A stretch of 47,641 nt of DNA from Eggerthellales bacterium (GTDB taxonomy: Bacteria; Actinomycetota; Coriobacteriia; Coriobacteriales; Eggerthellaceae), in assembly GCA_029101185.1 (NCBI GenBank), contig JAQXQN010000151.1:1-47641 (forward strand), given 5' to 3'. Positions 24,395 to 33,900 of this stretch are shown piece by piece. How positions within the stretch are numbered: position 1 is the stretch's first letter; each line of letters opens with the position of its first letter. Under the pieces are notes generated by a model. The model saw nothing but the letters and a program-made list of their open reading frames with translations, ran no database searches and was not told the DNA's origin. Position numbers and translations under genes: made by a program.

Positions 24395-24877
24395 TCACAG
24401 GGGATCGTCCCATCGCGAGACCCACGCTTCTGGGGAAATCCCCAGCTCACCTTGGGTAACCCACGTCTCATACCCACAGATGCTCACCTCTACTTCCTGC
24501 TCATACACCCCCGCGTGCGCCCATCCCAATGCCGAAGCGAACTGGGCGCACCCTGGCAACAGCTGAAGCCCATGAGACACCGTCACCCGCACTTCCTCAA
24601 AGGTGTCTCCACCCTGTACATCCACTTGCCACATGCCCACATGAAATGCAGCGACATCGGGGATGGCCCGCAGGTGGGAGCGGATGGTCATCTCCACCCG
24701 CTGGCCATCCTCCTGGCTCACGTGGGCAAGCCTGCAACCCTCCCAGGCAGCCTGGGCGATGATCGCCCGATCAAACAGCAGGATTGCAGGCTGTATCGCA
24801 ATCAGGATGCACAGCACGAACAAAGGGATCAGAAACGCCGCCTCTACCGTGGCCTGCCCCTCAGTACGAGAGCACAT
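24395..24877 (-). CDS. tadE: TadE-family pseudopilin
   Basis: A 160-residue minor pilin. The leader is only seven residues: G7 followed by QATVEAAFLIPLFVLCILIAIQPAILLF, which fits prepilin peptidase cleavage with Glu at mature position 5 and a single N-terminal helix. The C-terminal 110 residues are extracellular. The start is ATG 24877, one codon after a TTG. It overlaps the Flp-like gene upstream by 17 nt. TadE proteins are needed for Flp pilus assembly in the best-studied Tad systems. Confidence 0.85.
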   Translation of the reverse strand: MCSRTEGQATVEAAFLIPLFVLCILIAIQPAILLFDRAIIAQAAWEGCRLAHVSQEDGQRVEMTIRSHLRAIPDVAAFHVGMWQVDVQGGDTFEEVRVTVSHGLQLLPGCAQFASALGWAHAGVYEQEVEVSICGYETWVTQGELGISPEAWVSRWDDPL

Positions 24878-25079
24878 CAAGAACCCCCCAACTGAGCCGA
24901 TGGGTCAGGGATTCTAGAAAGCGCTGCTCAAAGCCCCCTTCGTCAAAAAAACCCGTCAGCGATGCAAGAGCAGCTCCCAGCGCAATCAAACCCACCAGCA
25001 CCAATGCGTATTCCACCGACCCCTGCCCCGACCGCGTGCCACAAGCAAGCCGAGGCAGGAGAACCGTCCAGGTGATCAC
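24861..25079 (-). CDS. Second Flp-like pilin
   Basis: A 72-residue protein with leader ending RSG (Gly18) followed by QGSVEYALVLVGLIALGAALASL, so the Glu5-Tyr6 pair of Flp pilins is present after predicted cleavage. It has an extra tail of about 30 residues (HRLSWGVLDVLSY end) absent from the main Flp. Start GTG 25079 overlaps the flp stop as GTGA, so it is coupled to flp; it also overlaps tadE by 17 nt. It may be a minor pilin or a divergent major pilin paralogue. Confidence 0.75.
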   Translation of the reverse strand: MITWTVLLPRLACGTRSGQGSVEYALVLVGLIALGAALASLTGFFDEGGFEQRFLESLTHRLSWGVLDVLSY

Positions 25080-25330
25080 AGGCCATTGATTCCCGTGGTG
25101 ATGGCCGTCCACAGCTCTTGAATCTTGTCCTTGAAGGCGGTCACCGCAACGATGGCAATGACCACAAGCACTCCTACGAGAATGGCGTACTCGGTAGTTC
25201 CCTGGCCCTTTCTACACGCAAGCCTGCTTCTTCCACGGGCACACACCCGCCAGATTGACGCGTTAATGCGGTTAATGTATCCCTGAACTCCTCTACCCAC
25301 TCGGGTACATCCCGCTTTAACCTGCTCCAT
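25076..25330 (-). CDS. flp: Flp major pilin
   Basis: An 84-residue prepilin. After an unusually long leader of 42 residues ending CRKG, predicted cleavage gives a mature pilin starting QGTTEYAILVGVLVVIAIVAVTAF and ending in a short charged tail KDKIQELWTAITTGINGL. Glu5 and Tyr6 of the Flp consensus are present. ATG 25330 with GGAGG upstream. The leader has many arginines. It would be polymerised into the Flp/Tad pilus fibre by TadA, TadB and TadC encoded upstream and processed by the A24 peptidase at 15408-16070. Confidence 0.88.
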   Translation of the reverse strand: MEQVKAGCTRVGRGVQGYINRINASIWRVCARGRSRLACRKGQGTTEYAILVGVLVVIAIVAVTAFKDKIQELWTAITTGINGL

Positions 25331-25452
25331 GACAACCTCCAATCCCGCGGCATACGCCGCCTGCCCTAGCGGTTGAGGCCACGCCTCTCCAGGCGGCCAC
25401 ATATCCGCATCCGTTCCTGCCGCCTCAGACGGCGTTATGCACACAGCCAGTG

Positions 25453-26088
25453 CTAGACAAATTCCAGCAGCACCGGCCCCATAACCAAAATCAGCATGGC
25501 GGGCAGAATCAACCCCGCCGTAGGCACCAGCATCTTCACCGGAGCCTTCGCCACCGCCTCCTCCATCCTGCTGCGGTACTCCCCCCGCGCCTGGGTCGCA
25601 AGCTCGTCAAGGGTCTGAGTCACAGGACTGCCATACTTGAGGCTACGCAGGACGTTTCCCACAAACTGGTGCAATATGGGCAGGTCAAAGCCGTCCGCCA
25701 ACAGTTTCAGCGCCTCGGCCCTGTCCACCAGGCCAGTCTCCCAGGACATCAGCGCCTCATGGCACCTTCGAGACAGCACATCGTCAAACCTTGTGCAGTA
25801 CAGTCCGAAGGCCCGATCAAAGGACAGCCCCGCACGCATCCCCAGGGCTACCGAGTCAATCATCTCCGCCACATGCACGTCCGCCTGGACCGAAGCCCGC
25901 TTGCGCGCTGCCGCTTCCCTTCGTCTGTCGAATCGTCCTGATCCGAATCCATTACCGCCCGTCCCCAAATACCCCGAGACAGCAGCCCGCGCCCGCCGGG
26001 TCCTGATTAGCCGAACCAAGTCCCCATAGGCAAAGGCGGCGGCAAAACCGCAGCACACCGAGGCCAACACCAGCCACACCATGACCAT
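25453..26088 (-). CDS. tadC: TadC, pilus inner-membrane platform protein
   Basis: A 211-residue T2SS-F domain protein with a hydrophobic N-terminus and a strong C-terminal hydrophobic pair (VPTAGLILPAMLILVMGPVLLEFV). The cytoplasmic middle carries MIDSVALGMRAGLSFDRAFG and VGNVLRSLKYGSPVTQTLDELA, the typical T2SSF helices. It is shorter than many TadC proteins, with an Arg-rich insertion near residues 50-65. ATG 26088 with AGAGG upstream (26082 is an alternative). With TadB it is thought to form the membrane platform for the TadA ATPase. Confidence 0.88.
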   Translation of the reverse strand: MVMVWLVLASVCCGFAAAFAYGDLVRLIRTRRARAAVSGYLGTGGNGFGSGRFDRRREAAARKRASVQADVHVAEMIDSVALGMRAGLSFDRAFGLYCTRFDDVLSRRCHEALMSWETGLVDRAEALKLLADGFDLPILHQFVGNVLRSLKYGSPVTQTLDELATQARGEYRSRMEEAVAKAPVKMLVPTAGLILPAMLILVMGPVLLEFV

Positions 26089-26113
26089 TACCTCTTTTCT
26101 GCATCCTTGCGGC

Positions 26114-27085
26114 CTAATTCAAAGCCAGGGTCTTACGCACCGCTAACACCCCAAGAACCTCCATACCCACCGCTACGCAAAACAGGGCAAATCCTCCGCC
26201 GCTCTGAAAGAAGGGGGACAGAAACCCAGGGCTTATCAGGGATAACGCCGCCATCAGCAAGATGGGCATAAGCGCCACAATCCGGGCCGAGAGCCGCGCC
26301 TGGGCGGTCTGCACCGCAAGGGACCGTTTGAGCTCTATCCCCCGGGATACGGACTCCTGGGCGCTTCTTAGCACAGGAGCCGCACTTCCTCCACACACGT
26401 ACACCACGTCAAGCGCCATGGCCACAAAGGCAAGCTCTGTAAATCCCGCCTGGTCATACAGGTGACGCAGTGACCTCTCCACGGAAAAGCCCATCTCCAA
26501 ATCATGGGTGACCTGTTCAAACACCCCTTTCACAGGCTTGGGGGAGTCCTGCGCCGTCTCCTTAAAAGCCTGGGGGATGGACAGACCCGCATGAAGGCAC
26601 GATTCCATGCACCGCAACGCATCGGGTATCTGCTCTCGAAGCGTCCGCTCCCTACGGTCAAGTTCCCGGGCGATCATCACCCTGCCAAGACCCAAAAGCG
26701 CCAGAGGTACAAACACGCACACCGCAACAGAGCCGGTGATCGCCATCAGCAGCACCACCAACGCCAGGCACAAACCAACTAGGCAGGAGGAGACTCCTAT
26801 CGCAGAGGCCTCAACTCCCGATTGGCGTAGTACCGCCACCGCCTTCTCAATCCCGCGGGAAAACCCCCTATTACGCAGCAGCCTTCGGGCAACTCCCGTG
26901 CACGCGGAAAACCCGTTTCGGGCCCAGTAACGCAGATACCCCTCGGGGCGAACCGATCCGCGATCGTCAAAGGACCTGACCACGCTTCGGGCACGAGACA
27001 CCTCCTCAGCCACCTCAGCGGCCGCAATGCCACCAGACACCCCGCCTGTCACGCAACCGAGCACAAGCCACAGGCCAACCGCCAT
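26114..27085 (-). CDS. tadB: TadB, pilus inner-membrane platform protein
   Basis: A 323-residue T2SS-F domain protein: N-terminal helix, a hydrophobic pair near 110-150, the cytoplasmic LREQIPDALRCMESCLHAGLSIPQAFKE and C-terminal helices ending in VAVGMEVLGVLAVRKTLALN. ATG 27085 has GGGGGGAGG upstream; the gene start overlaps tadA by 37 nt. A CGAAGCGT word (26637) encodes part of RTLREQ and another (26982) SVVR near the start. It is the partner of TadC. Confidence 0.87.
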   Translation of the reverse strand: MAVGLWLVLGCVTGGVSGGIAAAEVAEEVSRARSVVRSFDDRGSVRPEGYLRYWARNGFSACTGVARRLLRNRGFSRGIEKAVAVLRQSGVEASAIGVSSCLVGLCLALVVLLMAITGSVAVCVFVPLALLGLGRVMIARELDRRERTLREQIPDALRCMESCLHAGLSIPQAFKETAQDSPKPVKGVFEQVTHDLEMGFSVERSLRHLYDQAGFTELAFVAMALDVVYVCGGSAAPVLRSAQESVSRGIELKRSLAVQTAQARLSARIVALMPILLMAALSLISPGFLSPFFQSGGGFALFCVAVGMEVLGVLAVRKTLALN

Positions 27086-28377
27086 CGCTGCACCTCCCCC
27101 CGATCGATCAGCCCCGATTGCACCGCCTCTTCTATCCAGGGCGGTTCGCCATGCCACACCCCTTGCTCAGCGGGGCTGCGCCGCTCATACAGAGCACGTA
27201 CCTCGCAACCCCCGTCAGATCCCTTCTCCACCTGGGCCAGCCCGCTCACAAACCGCTTGCCGTTCCTATGCCGAGCAACCTGAACCACCACGTCAAGGGC
27301 GCTTGCGATGATGTCCTCTATGACGTCAACCGGCAGATCCGAACCAAACCGCACCATGGCCACAAGCCTGTTCACCATGTCCTGGGGAGAATTTGCATGC
27401 AGGGTGGTCAAGGATCCCTCGTGTCCCGTATTCATGGCTTGAAGCATGTCAAGGGCCTCCGCACCTCGGCACTCCCCTACGATGATTCTATCTGGACGCA
27501 TGCGCAGGGAGTTTCGTACCAAATCGCGTATGGACACTTCACCAACCCCCTCCGCATTCGGCACCCGAGCCTCAAGGCTCACCACATGAGGATGCTCGTC
27601 AAAGCGCAGTTCGGCGGAGTCCTCTATAGTCACAATCCGCTCCCCGTGGTCAATGACCGAGGACAAGGCGTTGAGCAGGGTGGTCTTCCCGCTACCCGTG
27701 CCCCCACAGACCGCGGCGTTTTTCCTGCAAAGCACCATCCACTCAAGCAGAGACTTAATCGCCTGATCCATAGACCCCGCCTGGCGCATCTCTTCAAGGG
27801 TGATCACGTGTCGGGAAAACTTCCGGATGGTGAGCACTGGACCCGCCGCGGAGATTGGGGGCACCACCACGTTGACTCGAAATCCATTGGCAAGTCGGGC
27901 GTCCACCATAGGCGACGACTCGTCTACCCGCCGGCCTAGGGGAGCTATGATTCTATCCACGATTGCCCGCAGCTGCTCGTTTGAGTAGAAAAGGGCATCG
28001 TGCCTGTTGAGTACGCCACCCCGCTCCACATAAATAGAATCCGTAGCGTTGACCATGATTTCGGTAATCTCGTCGTCCTCCACTAAATCCTGCAACGGGC
28101 CAAGGCCAAACACCGAGTCTTCCAACTGATTCAGCAGACGACTACGCACATCGGCAGACCTATACGCCCAGGAAGATGAGGCAAAACACTGCTGAGCCGC
28201 CTGCCTGAGTTCGCTGCGGGCACGCTTTGGATTGGTAAACGCCATAGCCGACAGAGAAGCCGGCGGAATAATCCGACCGACCCCCTCCTTCAGCTCTTCA
28301 AGCAACTGCGCCTCCTGGGTCAAGGAGCTCGCGCTGGTCCGGGATTCCGCAGCGGCAACCCTCTGTGCAAGCGTCAT
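27049..28377 (-). CDS. tadA: TadA/CpaF secretion ATPase
   Basis: A 442-residue hexameric type II/IV secretion ATPase powering Flp pilus assembly. The N-terminal domain includes [21 protein letters not shown]; the P-loop GGTGSGKT is at residues 225-232, the Asp box [11 protein letters not shown] follows near 247, Walker [23 protein letters not shown] near 305 and the His box [10 protein letters not shown] near 330. The start ATG at 28377 overlaps the tadZ stop (ATGA), as is common in this operon. The C-terminus has a short extra arginine- and tryptophan-rich tail. Confidence 0.95.
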   Translation of the reverse strand: MTLAQRVAAAESRTSASSLTQEAQLLEELKEGVGRIIPPASLSAMAFTNPKRARSELRQAAQQCFASSSWAYRSADVRSRLLNQLEDSVFGLGPLQDLVEDDEITEIMVNATDSIYVERGGVLNRHDALFYSNEQLRAIVDRIIAPLGRRVDESSPMVDARLANGFRVNVVVPPISAAGPVLTIRKFSRHVITLEEMRQAGSMDQAIKSLLEWMVLCRKNAAVCGGTGSGKTTLLNALSSVIDHGERIVTIEDSAELRFDEHPHVVSLEARVPNAEGVGEVSIRDLVRNSLRMRPDRIIVGECRGAEALDMLQAMNTGHEGSLTTLHANSPQDMVNRLVAMVRFGSDLPVDVIEDIIASALDVVVQVARHRNGKRFVSGLAQVEKGSDGGCEVRALYERRSPAEQGVWHGEPPWIEEAVQSGLIDRGEVQRWRLACGLCSVA

Positions 28378-29672
28378 GCCCCCGACCCCCTCAGTTTCCT
28401 GCCAAATCGTTTTCTTGTCGAAGCGTCCTGGCCGCTGCCGCCCCCTTGTATGGCCCGGGCCTTCGGCTCAGGGGCAACAGTGGCCAATAGGTCCCGCACC
28501 CCCTCTACCGCCTCGTTCTTGTCCCCAAAAAGCTCCCTAATTAGCCCCGCAGACGCCAGTTCCTCCACATCCCTGCCGCCATCAGGCACTTCACGGACGT
28601 TGCTGACGCGAATAGCGCAGGAAACATCCAAAGCGGACAGAAGGCTTGACTTAGTCTGCCTGTTCAGCGCGAAGCAGAAGCCATTGGTGGCGGCGCCAAG
28701 CCGCGCGCAGAGGTCCATGGCCCTGATGGTGGCATGCATGGAAGACACCCGGGGCGCCACCACCATCACCACCTGATCGCTTCGCTCGAGAAGCACCGCC
28801 TGCACATCCGACCACATGCATCCCGTATTCACCAGCACCACGTCAAACCTGCCCCGAAGGGCATCAACCACATCTCCGACGCCCTCCGCGATTTCCTCGG
28901 ACTGCTCTATCCGAAGTGGTGCCGCAAGCACCGCAGGTTCAGTTCCGGAGGCTGGCGGCTCAAGCATCCCAAGCCGTCCGGGAGACCCCGCCACTTCATC
29001 AATCCGCAGGGCGGATTCCGTTCCAAGCAAACGCTGCATGTCGCCAAACTGCAGATCCGCGTCAACCACCGCGGTCCGAAGACCCGCTTGTGTGCAAATC
29101 AAAGCCGCAATTGCACACAGGGTTGACTTGCCGCTGCCTCCACTGCCGGACATGAAGCTGACCACGAACCCCGAAGACGCCTCCGCCCCTGTAGCCTGAG
29201 ACACCAGCGCACCTACAGAAGAACGCCCATCGGTTGCCCCAAGGGCTCCCACCTGGGACGCTTCGCCATGATGTCGCGCCACGGCTCTTTCATGAAGCGT
29301 CGCCTGATCACGCAGGGCTGCTGCAAGTTTCGGGGTGCTCCATATGTCATCAATGGAGGCGGCGTGGGCCCGGCTTGCCAAGGACCCGCTTTGCTCATTA
29401 CTGATAAGCACTGTGTATGCAAAGGGGTTGTCCTTTTTCAGAGCGGCAGCAAGATTGATCCCTTCCATGTCGCTGCAGGAAACCACCCAGATTTGCTTGA
29501 TTCCAGGGGCCTGGGCGGCAAGGTTTCGGCATCCGAGTGCGGTGCTTTCGCAGGCAAGCCACTCCCAGGATCCCAGATCAATATGGTCAAGCCCCATCAG
29601 TCCAGGGTTGCGCAGGCTCTCCTCATCCGCACAGAGCATGATGTCCCAGGACTGGGTTGTCTCCTGAATCAC
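28374..29672 (-). CDS. tadZ: TadZ/CpaE-like MinD/ParA-family localisation ATPase
   Basis: A 432-residue protein with an atypical receiver-like N-terminal domain (residues 1-120) and a MinD-type ATPase domain. The deviant P-loop SGSGGSGKST is at 175-184 and VVDADLQFGDMQRLLG follows. Later segments DVVLVNTGCMW and VVMVVAPRVSSMHATIRAM fit the fold. TadZ proteins position Tad machines at the cell pole or recruit TadA. The start is GTG 29672, overlapping the cpaB stop (GTGA). A linker at 131-167 is glycine/serine rich and carries a dispersed-word copy (29258); another lies near the C-terminus (28419). Confidence 0.85.
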   Translation of the reverse strand: MIQETTQSWDIMLCADEESLRNPGLMGLDHIDLGSWEWLACESTALGCRNLAAQAPGIKQIWVVSCSDMEGINLAAALKKDNPFAYTVLISNEQSGSLASRAHAASIDDIWSTPKLAAALRDQATLHERAVARHHGEASQVGALGATDGRSSVGALVSQATGAEASSGFVVSFMSGSGGSGKSTLCAIAALICTQAGLRTAVVDADLQFGDMQRLLGTESALRIDEVAGSPGRLGMLEPPASGTEPAVLAAPLRIEQSEEIAEGVGDVVDALRGRFDVVLVNTGCMWSDVQAVLLERSDQVVMVVAPRVSSMHATIRAMDLCARLGAATNGFCFALNRQTKSSLLSALDVSCAIRVSNVREVPDGGRDVEELASAGLIRELFGDKNEAVEGVRDLLATVAPEPKARAIQGGGSGQDASTRKRFGRKLRGSGA

Positions 29673-30388
29673 GGCCTACCTCCCTCACTCAAAGCATCCG
29701 CCGTTGTGTCTTCTTCGTTTTCAGCGACCCTCAACTGGGCAATTGTGTGTGCGGTCCCCCGGACATCCTCCGAAGGAAGGGAAAAGTACAGAGTGGAGGT
29801 TTGGGATGCCCCGATAACCTCCTCAATTCGGGTGGGGTCAAGAGCAAGAGTTATCCAGTTGATCTCGCTCGACTCCTCATCCGCGCTTGTTGCCAGGACC
29901 AGCACATCGGCAACAAGCAGATCCGTACCCAGACTTGAGGTGGCATACACATCCACGTAGCTACCCTTTACCACGCCGCCCCCAACCGCATTGACCGCCT
30001 TCGCAGAAACGCTGAGGGCGCAGAGCCCTTCGGGGACCTGGATTGCCACAGTCCCGCTGCTGACGAAATGATCGTCTAAGACAATCTGACCTTTAAAGAT
30101 GGGACATGCCACCACGCTTTCAAAGACCTGCGTGTCATCTACCGCATCATCTGGAACCAAGGCACCTGGCCAAATCTGCTTCTCGCACAAGGCAAGACTC
30201 ATGTATTCGCCAACCGCTACATCCCTTGTTGCCACATACACTTCCACCTGGTCGGAGCCAAACCGCTCAAGAATCTGGCTCTGCTGCTGCTCTATCTCAG
30301 ACTTGACCGACCCGCCGTACGCAGCCAGGCACACTGCGCACAGCGCACCGCAAGCCACCCCAAACAGGGCATTTCTTCTCCCGGCCAT
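29669..30388 (-). CDS. cpaB: CpaB/RcpC-like Flp pilus assembly protein
   Basis: A 239-residue protein with a single N-terminal membrane anchor (about 7-25) and a SAF-type beta-clip region: VEVYVATRDVAVGEYMS (about 48-65), DDHFVSSGTVAIQVPEGLCALSVSAKAVNAVGGGVVKGSYVDVYAT (about 105-150). In Gram-negative Tad systems CpaB works with the secretin; Gram-positive operons keep it without one, as here. ATG at 30388 follows GAAGGCGG. It is the first gene of the operon; about 140-180 nt upstream lies the conserved block shared with the HicB-like gene. Confidence 0.82.
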   Translation of the reverse strand: MAGRRNALFGVACGALCAVCLAAYGGSVKSEIEQQQSQILERFGSDQVEVYVATRDVAVGEYMSLALCEKQIWPGALVPDDAVDDTQVFESVVACPIFKGQIVLDDHFVSSGTVAIQVPEGLCALSVSAKAVNAVGGGVVKGSYVDVYATSSLGTDLLVADVLVLATSADEESSEINWITLALDPTRIEEVIGASQTSTLYFSLPSEDVRGTAHTIAQLRVAENEEDTTADALSEGGRP

Positions 30389-30461
30389 ACATCCGCCTTC
30401 CAGGTACCGCGCTTTTGCGTCAAGATCCGCTTCTCCTCATACCCCGATCAACGGTTTTCGG

Positions 30462-30487
30462 GCGCCGGCGGGCTGAATCGCCGGCGC
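30462..30487. promoter_or_regulatory. 9-bp GC-rich hairpin in the Tad operon leader
   Basis: GCGCCGGCG (30462-30470) pairs exactly with CGCCGGCGC (30479-30487) around an 8-nt loop, some 75-100 nt upstream of cpaB. No U tract follows on either strand, so it is a poor intrinsic terminator. It could be an operator or an mRNA leader structure. Confidence 0.45.
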
Positions 30488-30530
30488 ACCACCTTGAAAG
30501 AGGCAAGAACAAATGCTGCCAGGCCAATCC

Positions 30531-30664
30531 TTCAATTTAATGAGCGGTATCTGGGCGGTTCCTTACGCTGGATGCTTCGCCAATTCCACCGCCGCTCGTC
30601 CAAGCCCAATCAGGCTTTTCATCACATTCCATCAGGAATCAAACATCCTCGCCCAGCTTTCTAA
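30531..30664 (-). promoter_or_regulatory. Tad operon upstream region sharing three blocks with the HicB-like gene
   Basis: Block 1 (30531-30571) matches 38351-38391 at 32 of 41 positions without gaps. Block 2 (30626-30644, ATTCCATCAGGAATCAAAC) matches 38403-38420, and block 3 (30655-30664, AGCTTTCTAA) matches 38458-38467. The order is the same in both; spacing between blocks differs. Both precede minus-strand genes. It is a candidate promoter/operator module. In the 30389-30967 gap I also see the hairpin at 30462 and the stem at 30782, and no credible gene. Confidence 0.55.
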
Positions 30665-30781
30665 CGCTCCTTTCCCTTACCTCCACCCGTTTCCAACAAA
30701 AGCTCCTGGGTTTCTTTCGCCAATCCATCACGATCGCACGCCCCCTCTTTCGGCTTGCCTGCTTTGCACCCCAACACACAA

Positions 30782-30813
30782 CGAGCCCCGACGGCAATCG
30801 CCATCGGGGCTCG
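30782..30813 (-). terminator. Strong hairpin between addA and the Tad operon
   Basis: CGAGCCCCGA (30782-30791) pairs exactly with TCGGGGCTCG (30804-30813), extended inward by GGC/GCC around an AATC loop. It lies about 155 nt after addA. On the minus strand the tail is TTGTGTGTTGG, only moderately U rich; on the plus strand a TTTTT lies 8 nt away. It is probably the transcription terminator of addBA. Confidence 0.45.
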
Positions 30814-30922
30814 CATCTCGTTTTTCATCCCGCCTTGCTCCACACCTCGCGCAAGACTCCACACCACAGCATCGGCTCTAGCACCCGTGCCAGGGCGATT
30901 CGCCCCCTTGCCGGGCTGAAAC

Positions 30923-30979
30923 CTCCGTATCAGACGACCACCTCAGCATCAGACGGCCATCTCCGTATCAGACAACCTC
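30923..30979. repeat. 19-bp tandem repeat across the addA stop codon
   Basis: Three units (30923-30941, 30942-30960, 30961-30979) of the CTCCGTATCAGACGACCAC type. The addA stop (TGA, 30968-30970) is inside the third, and each downstream copy repeats the same TGA-containing segment. The arrangement parallels the repeats at the ends of tsaC and the DUF1385 gene. Confidence 0.75.
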
Positions 30980-33900
30980 CTCGAAAACCTCCTCATGAGG
31001 CCCGCCGTTTACCTCCACGGACTTCCACAGCCTGACAATCTCCTCCTCAATGGCCGGGGCGTCTGACGCGTTGAACACGAATTCCACGGTCTCAGGTTCT
31101 CCAGGATGTGCCGGATCGGATTGCTCGACTCGCACAAACGTGGATCTGACCTGGGAAAATCCCTCTCTAATCAGCGCCAGGGCATAGCATCGGGCTTGAA
31201 GGCCGTGCTTGAGACGCAGCCTCTCCTGACCCTCCCCCGCATTACCGCCGGTCTTGTAATCAATCAGGTACGCCACCTCCGGCCCGTCAAAGGCAAGCCC
31301 GTCAATCTCCCCCTCCAGGAAGAACTCCCCGGTACCGCATGAAACAGGCAGGAAGAAGGGAACCTCCGCCTGCAGACAATCATGGGCGGCAAAGCGTGCG
31401 GCGCATTGGCTGGAAAACCACCTGTCCAAAGCGCTGCGCAGGCTCGCCGTTTGCAGAGAGTCAAACATGCACTCCCTCACCAAAGAGGACACCCTCTCAT
31501 CCGAAGGCCTTATCAAATGCGACGCTTCGGCGGCAGCGGCTCGTTCGATAGCCTCCTGGGCAAGCAGATGGAAGGCGGATCCTAAATCCGTCGCGGGGTT
31601 CCCTTCGGATCTCTCCATGTCATCCAAGGCGTTTGCGGCGTCCCGGTTCTTCTTGGACCTCCTGCGCATGTCCGCATAGGAGCACGGGTCATCCTTCCAG
31701 GCAAATCCAGGCAAGTCCTCATGGGGCAGAGTAGTGTAAGACACCACGCCCTCACGCTGGCGCATTCTCCCTGTCAACCTCACCCGCGGCCAGTGGGTCT
31801 CAGGGGGCTGTGGGGTAGAAGGAATCAAGAAGTCCTCCTGCTTCTCGGGCTCCTGGGGGACCCAATCCTCCTTGCGCACCTCTCGGGTTTTCACCAGCGC
31901 AGGGGCACAGGCCCCGAAGTCCACCATCTGATGGGCCTCACAACTAATATCCCACTTCAAGGCATTATGCATGTCTCCTAGCACGCCCATGCCCTCATAT
32001 CCCTTCTTCGTCAACTTATGGGGCAGGGCAACATACAAAGACCTGCTTGCCCTGGTCAGGGCCACATACAACAGGCGCTGGGCCTCCTGGCGCTCCTGTT
32101 CCTCAGTCCGCGCCTTCAGGGCGGCAAGAAACTCCGCAGGGGATTGCTGGTTAAAGGTGGGCTCATGCTCTTCCAGCTCAGATGCGATCTGAATCAGATC
32201 ATTACGCCGTTCTCGCTGCTCCCGTTTCAAAGGGGCCTCGCAGGCAAACAAGCACGTTTCGCCAACATTTTCCGCATACAGGGACATGCTGCCCACGTCC
32301 CCCAGCCGAAGCTCGCTGATTGCCACATGGGGAAACTCCAGCCCCTTTGAGGCGTGCACCGTCATGATCCTCACGTAATCCGAAGTTGGGGTGGACAGGG
32401 CCCCGGGCCTATCCTTGGAAAGGACCAGCATGCGGGCAAAACGCTTACTGGCCTGAGCGAGCCCGGCGCCGTCAGCCTCAAGCTCCTCCACATACCGCAA
32501 GGCCTTGAGCACATTGCCTGCCTTAAACAGGCCGTCCGTGCCACCCCGCTCGAGCCTGAGCATCCAGCCAGATTCCACGCAGACGTAGTGCAATGCGCTG
32601 GTAAGCCCCTGGCTTCTCGCGCATGAAAGGGAATCCTTGAGCACCCGACAGGTAAAGAGCAGGTCATCCCGTTGGGCCTGGGTCATTTCGCCAATTCCCT
32701 CACCCCAGGTGGCAACAAGGGTGCGAGCAAGGCCCCGCCGCTTGGGGGCCTCGTCGTCCTTGAGACGAGTCTTCCCGCCAAGGGCAAGCAGAGCATCATC
32801 ACTGCAGTTGAAAATCTCGGAGGCAAGCACCTGGTACAGGGCCTCGTCGTCATAGGGGTTGGCAATCCATCTTCCCAGGTAGGCAAGGGTCTGAACCTCA
32901 GGCTGCTTGCCAAACACGGAGCCGCCCACAATCAGGCTCTCGAAACCCTGCTCCTGCAGGGCCCGAGCATACATGTCCGCGTGGGACATGGCGCCAAGCA
33001 GGACCACCATGTCACCAGGCTTGACCCCCTTGTTTCTCAGGGCGGCAAACCGCTCGGCGATACCTTGGGCCGCGCAACCCCGAGCCGCCTCCATAGACCC
33101 GCCCCGAACAGGGGTGCCCACCACGTCAAAGACGATACGGGGCATCTCGTCAAAAACGGGATCCGACTCCTTGTTCACATCCCCCTTTGGCTCAAGGTGC
33201 AAAAACCGCGACCCAAACACCTGGGGCATGGCGAAGATCCTATCCACCAGCTGCAGCACGTGGGCATGACTCCTGAAATTATCCGGGAGTTCAATCAACC
33301 GCGTCTGAGGGTTGGTCTGGCACATCTGATCCCTGAAGTCAAAGAACACGTTCACATCCGCGCCCCGGAACCGATAAATGCTTTGCTGGGCGTCCCCCAC
33401 CGTGCAGATATTTGAGCCATCAGGAGCGGCAAGCCGGCTGATAATGTCGCATTGCAGCTTGTCGGTGTCCTGGAACTCATCCACCATGATCAGCTTGAAC
33501 TTGTCCTGATAGGACCGGGCGATTTCCGGGTGGGCTCGCAGCGCCTGGTAGGTCATGACCAGCAGGTCATTCTGATCCACCCTATCCGGCCCTTTCAGCT
33601 GAACAAGGATGTCCTTAAATGCCCTGGCGAAAGCGACCAAGCCCTCCTGTCTCACATAGGCGCAACAGGCCCCCGCCTCGGCGGCAACCTGGGCATACGT
33701 ACATAGGTACTCCTGGAAGAAACTTCCATAGACACTTGACGCCTTGTAATTGCGGGCCACCTTAGGATAGGAGAACACCGCGTCCAGGTATGTGACCGCG
33801 TCAAAGTCCTCCCCGGCAAAATCATCCTGACCCTCCAGCTCCATATAGAGCCGAGTTTTCTCAAGAGCCTGGTCAAGGGCAAGCTGGTGTTTCTCATCGG

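Noticed and set aside
30462-30487. Terminator call for the GC-rich hairpin upstream of cpaB
   Set aside because: No T tract follows on either strand; kept only as a structured leader or operator.
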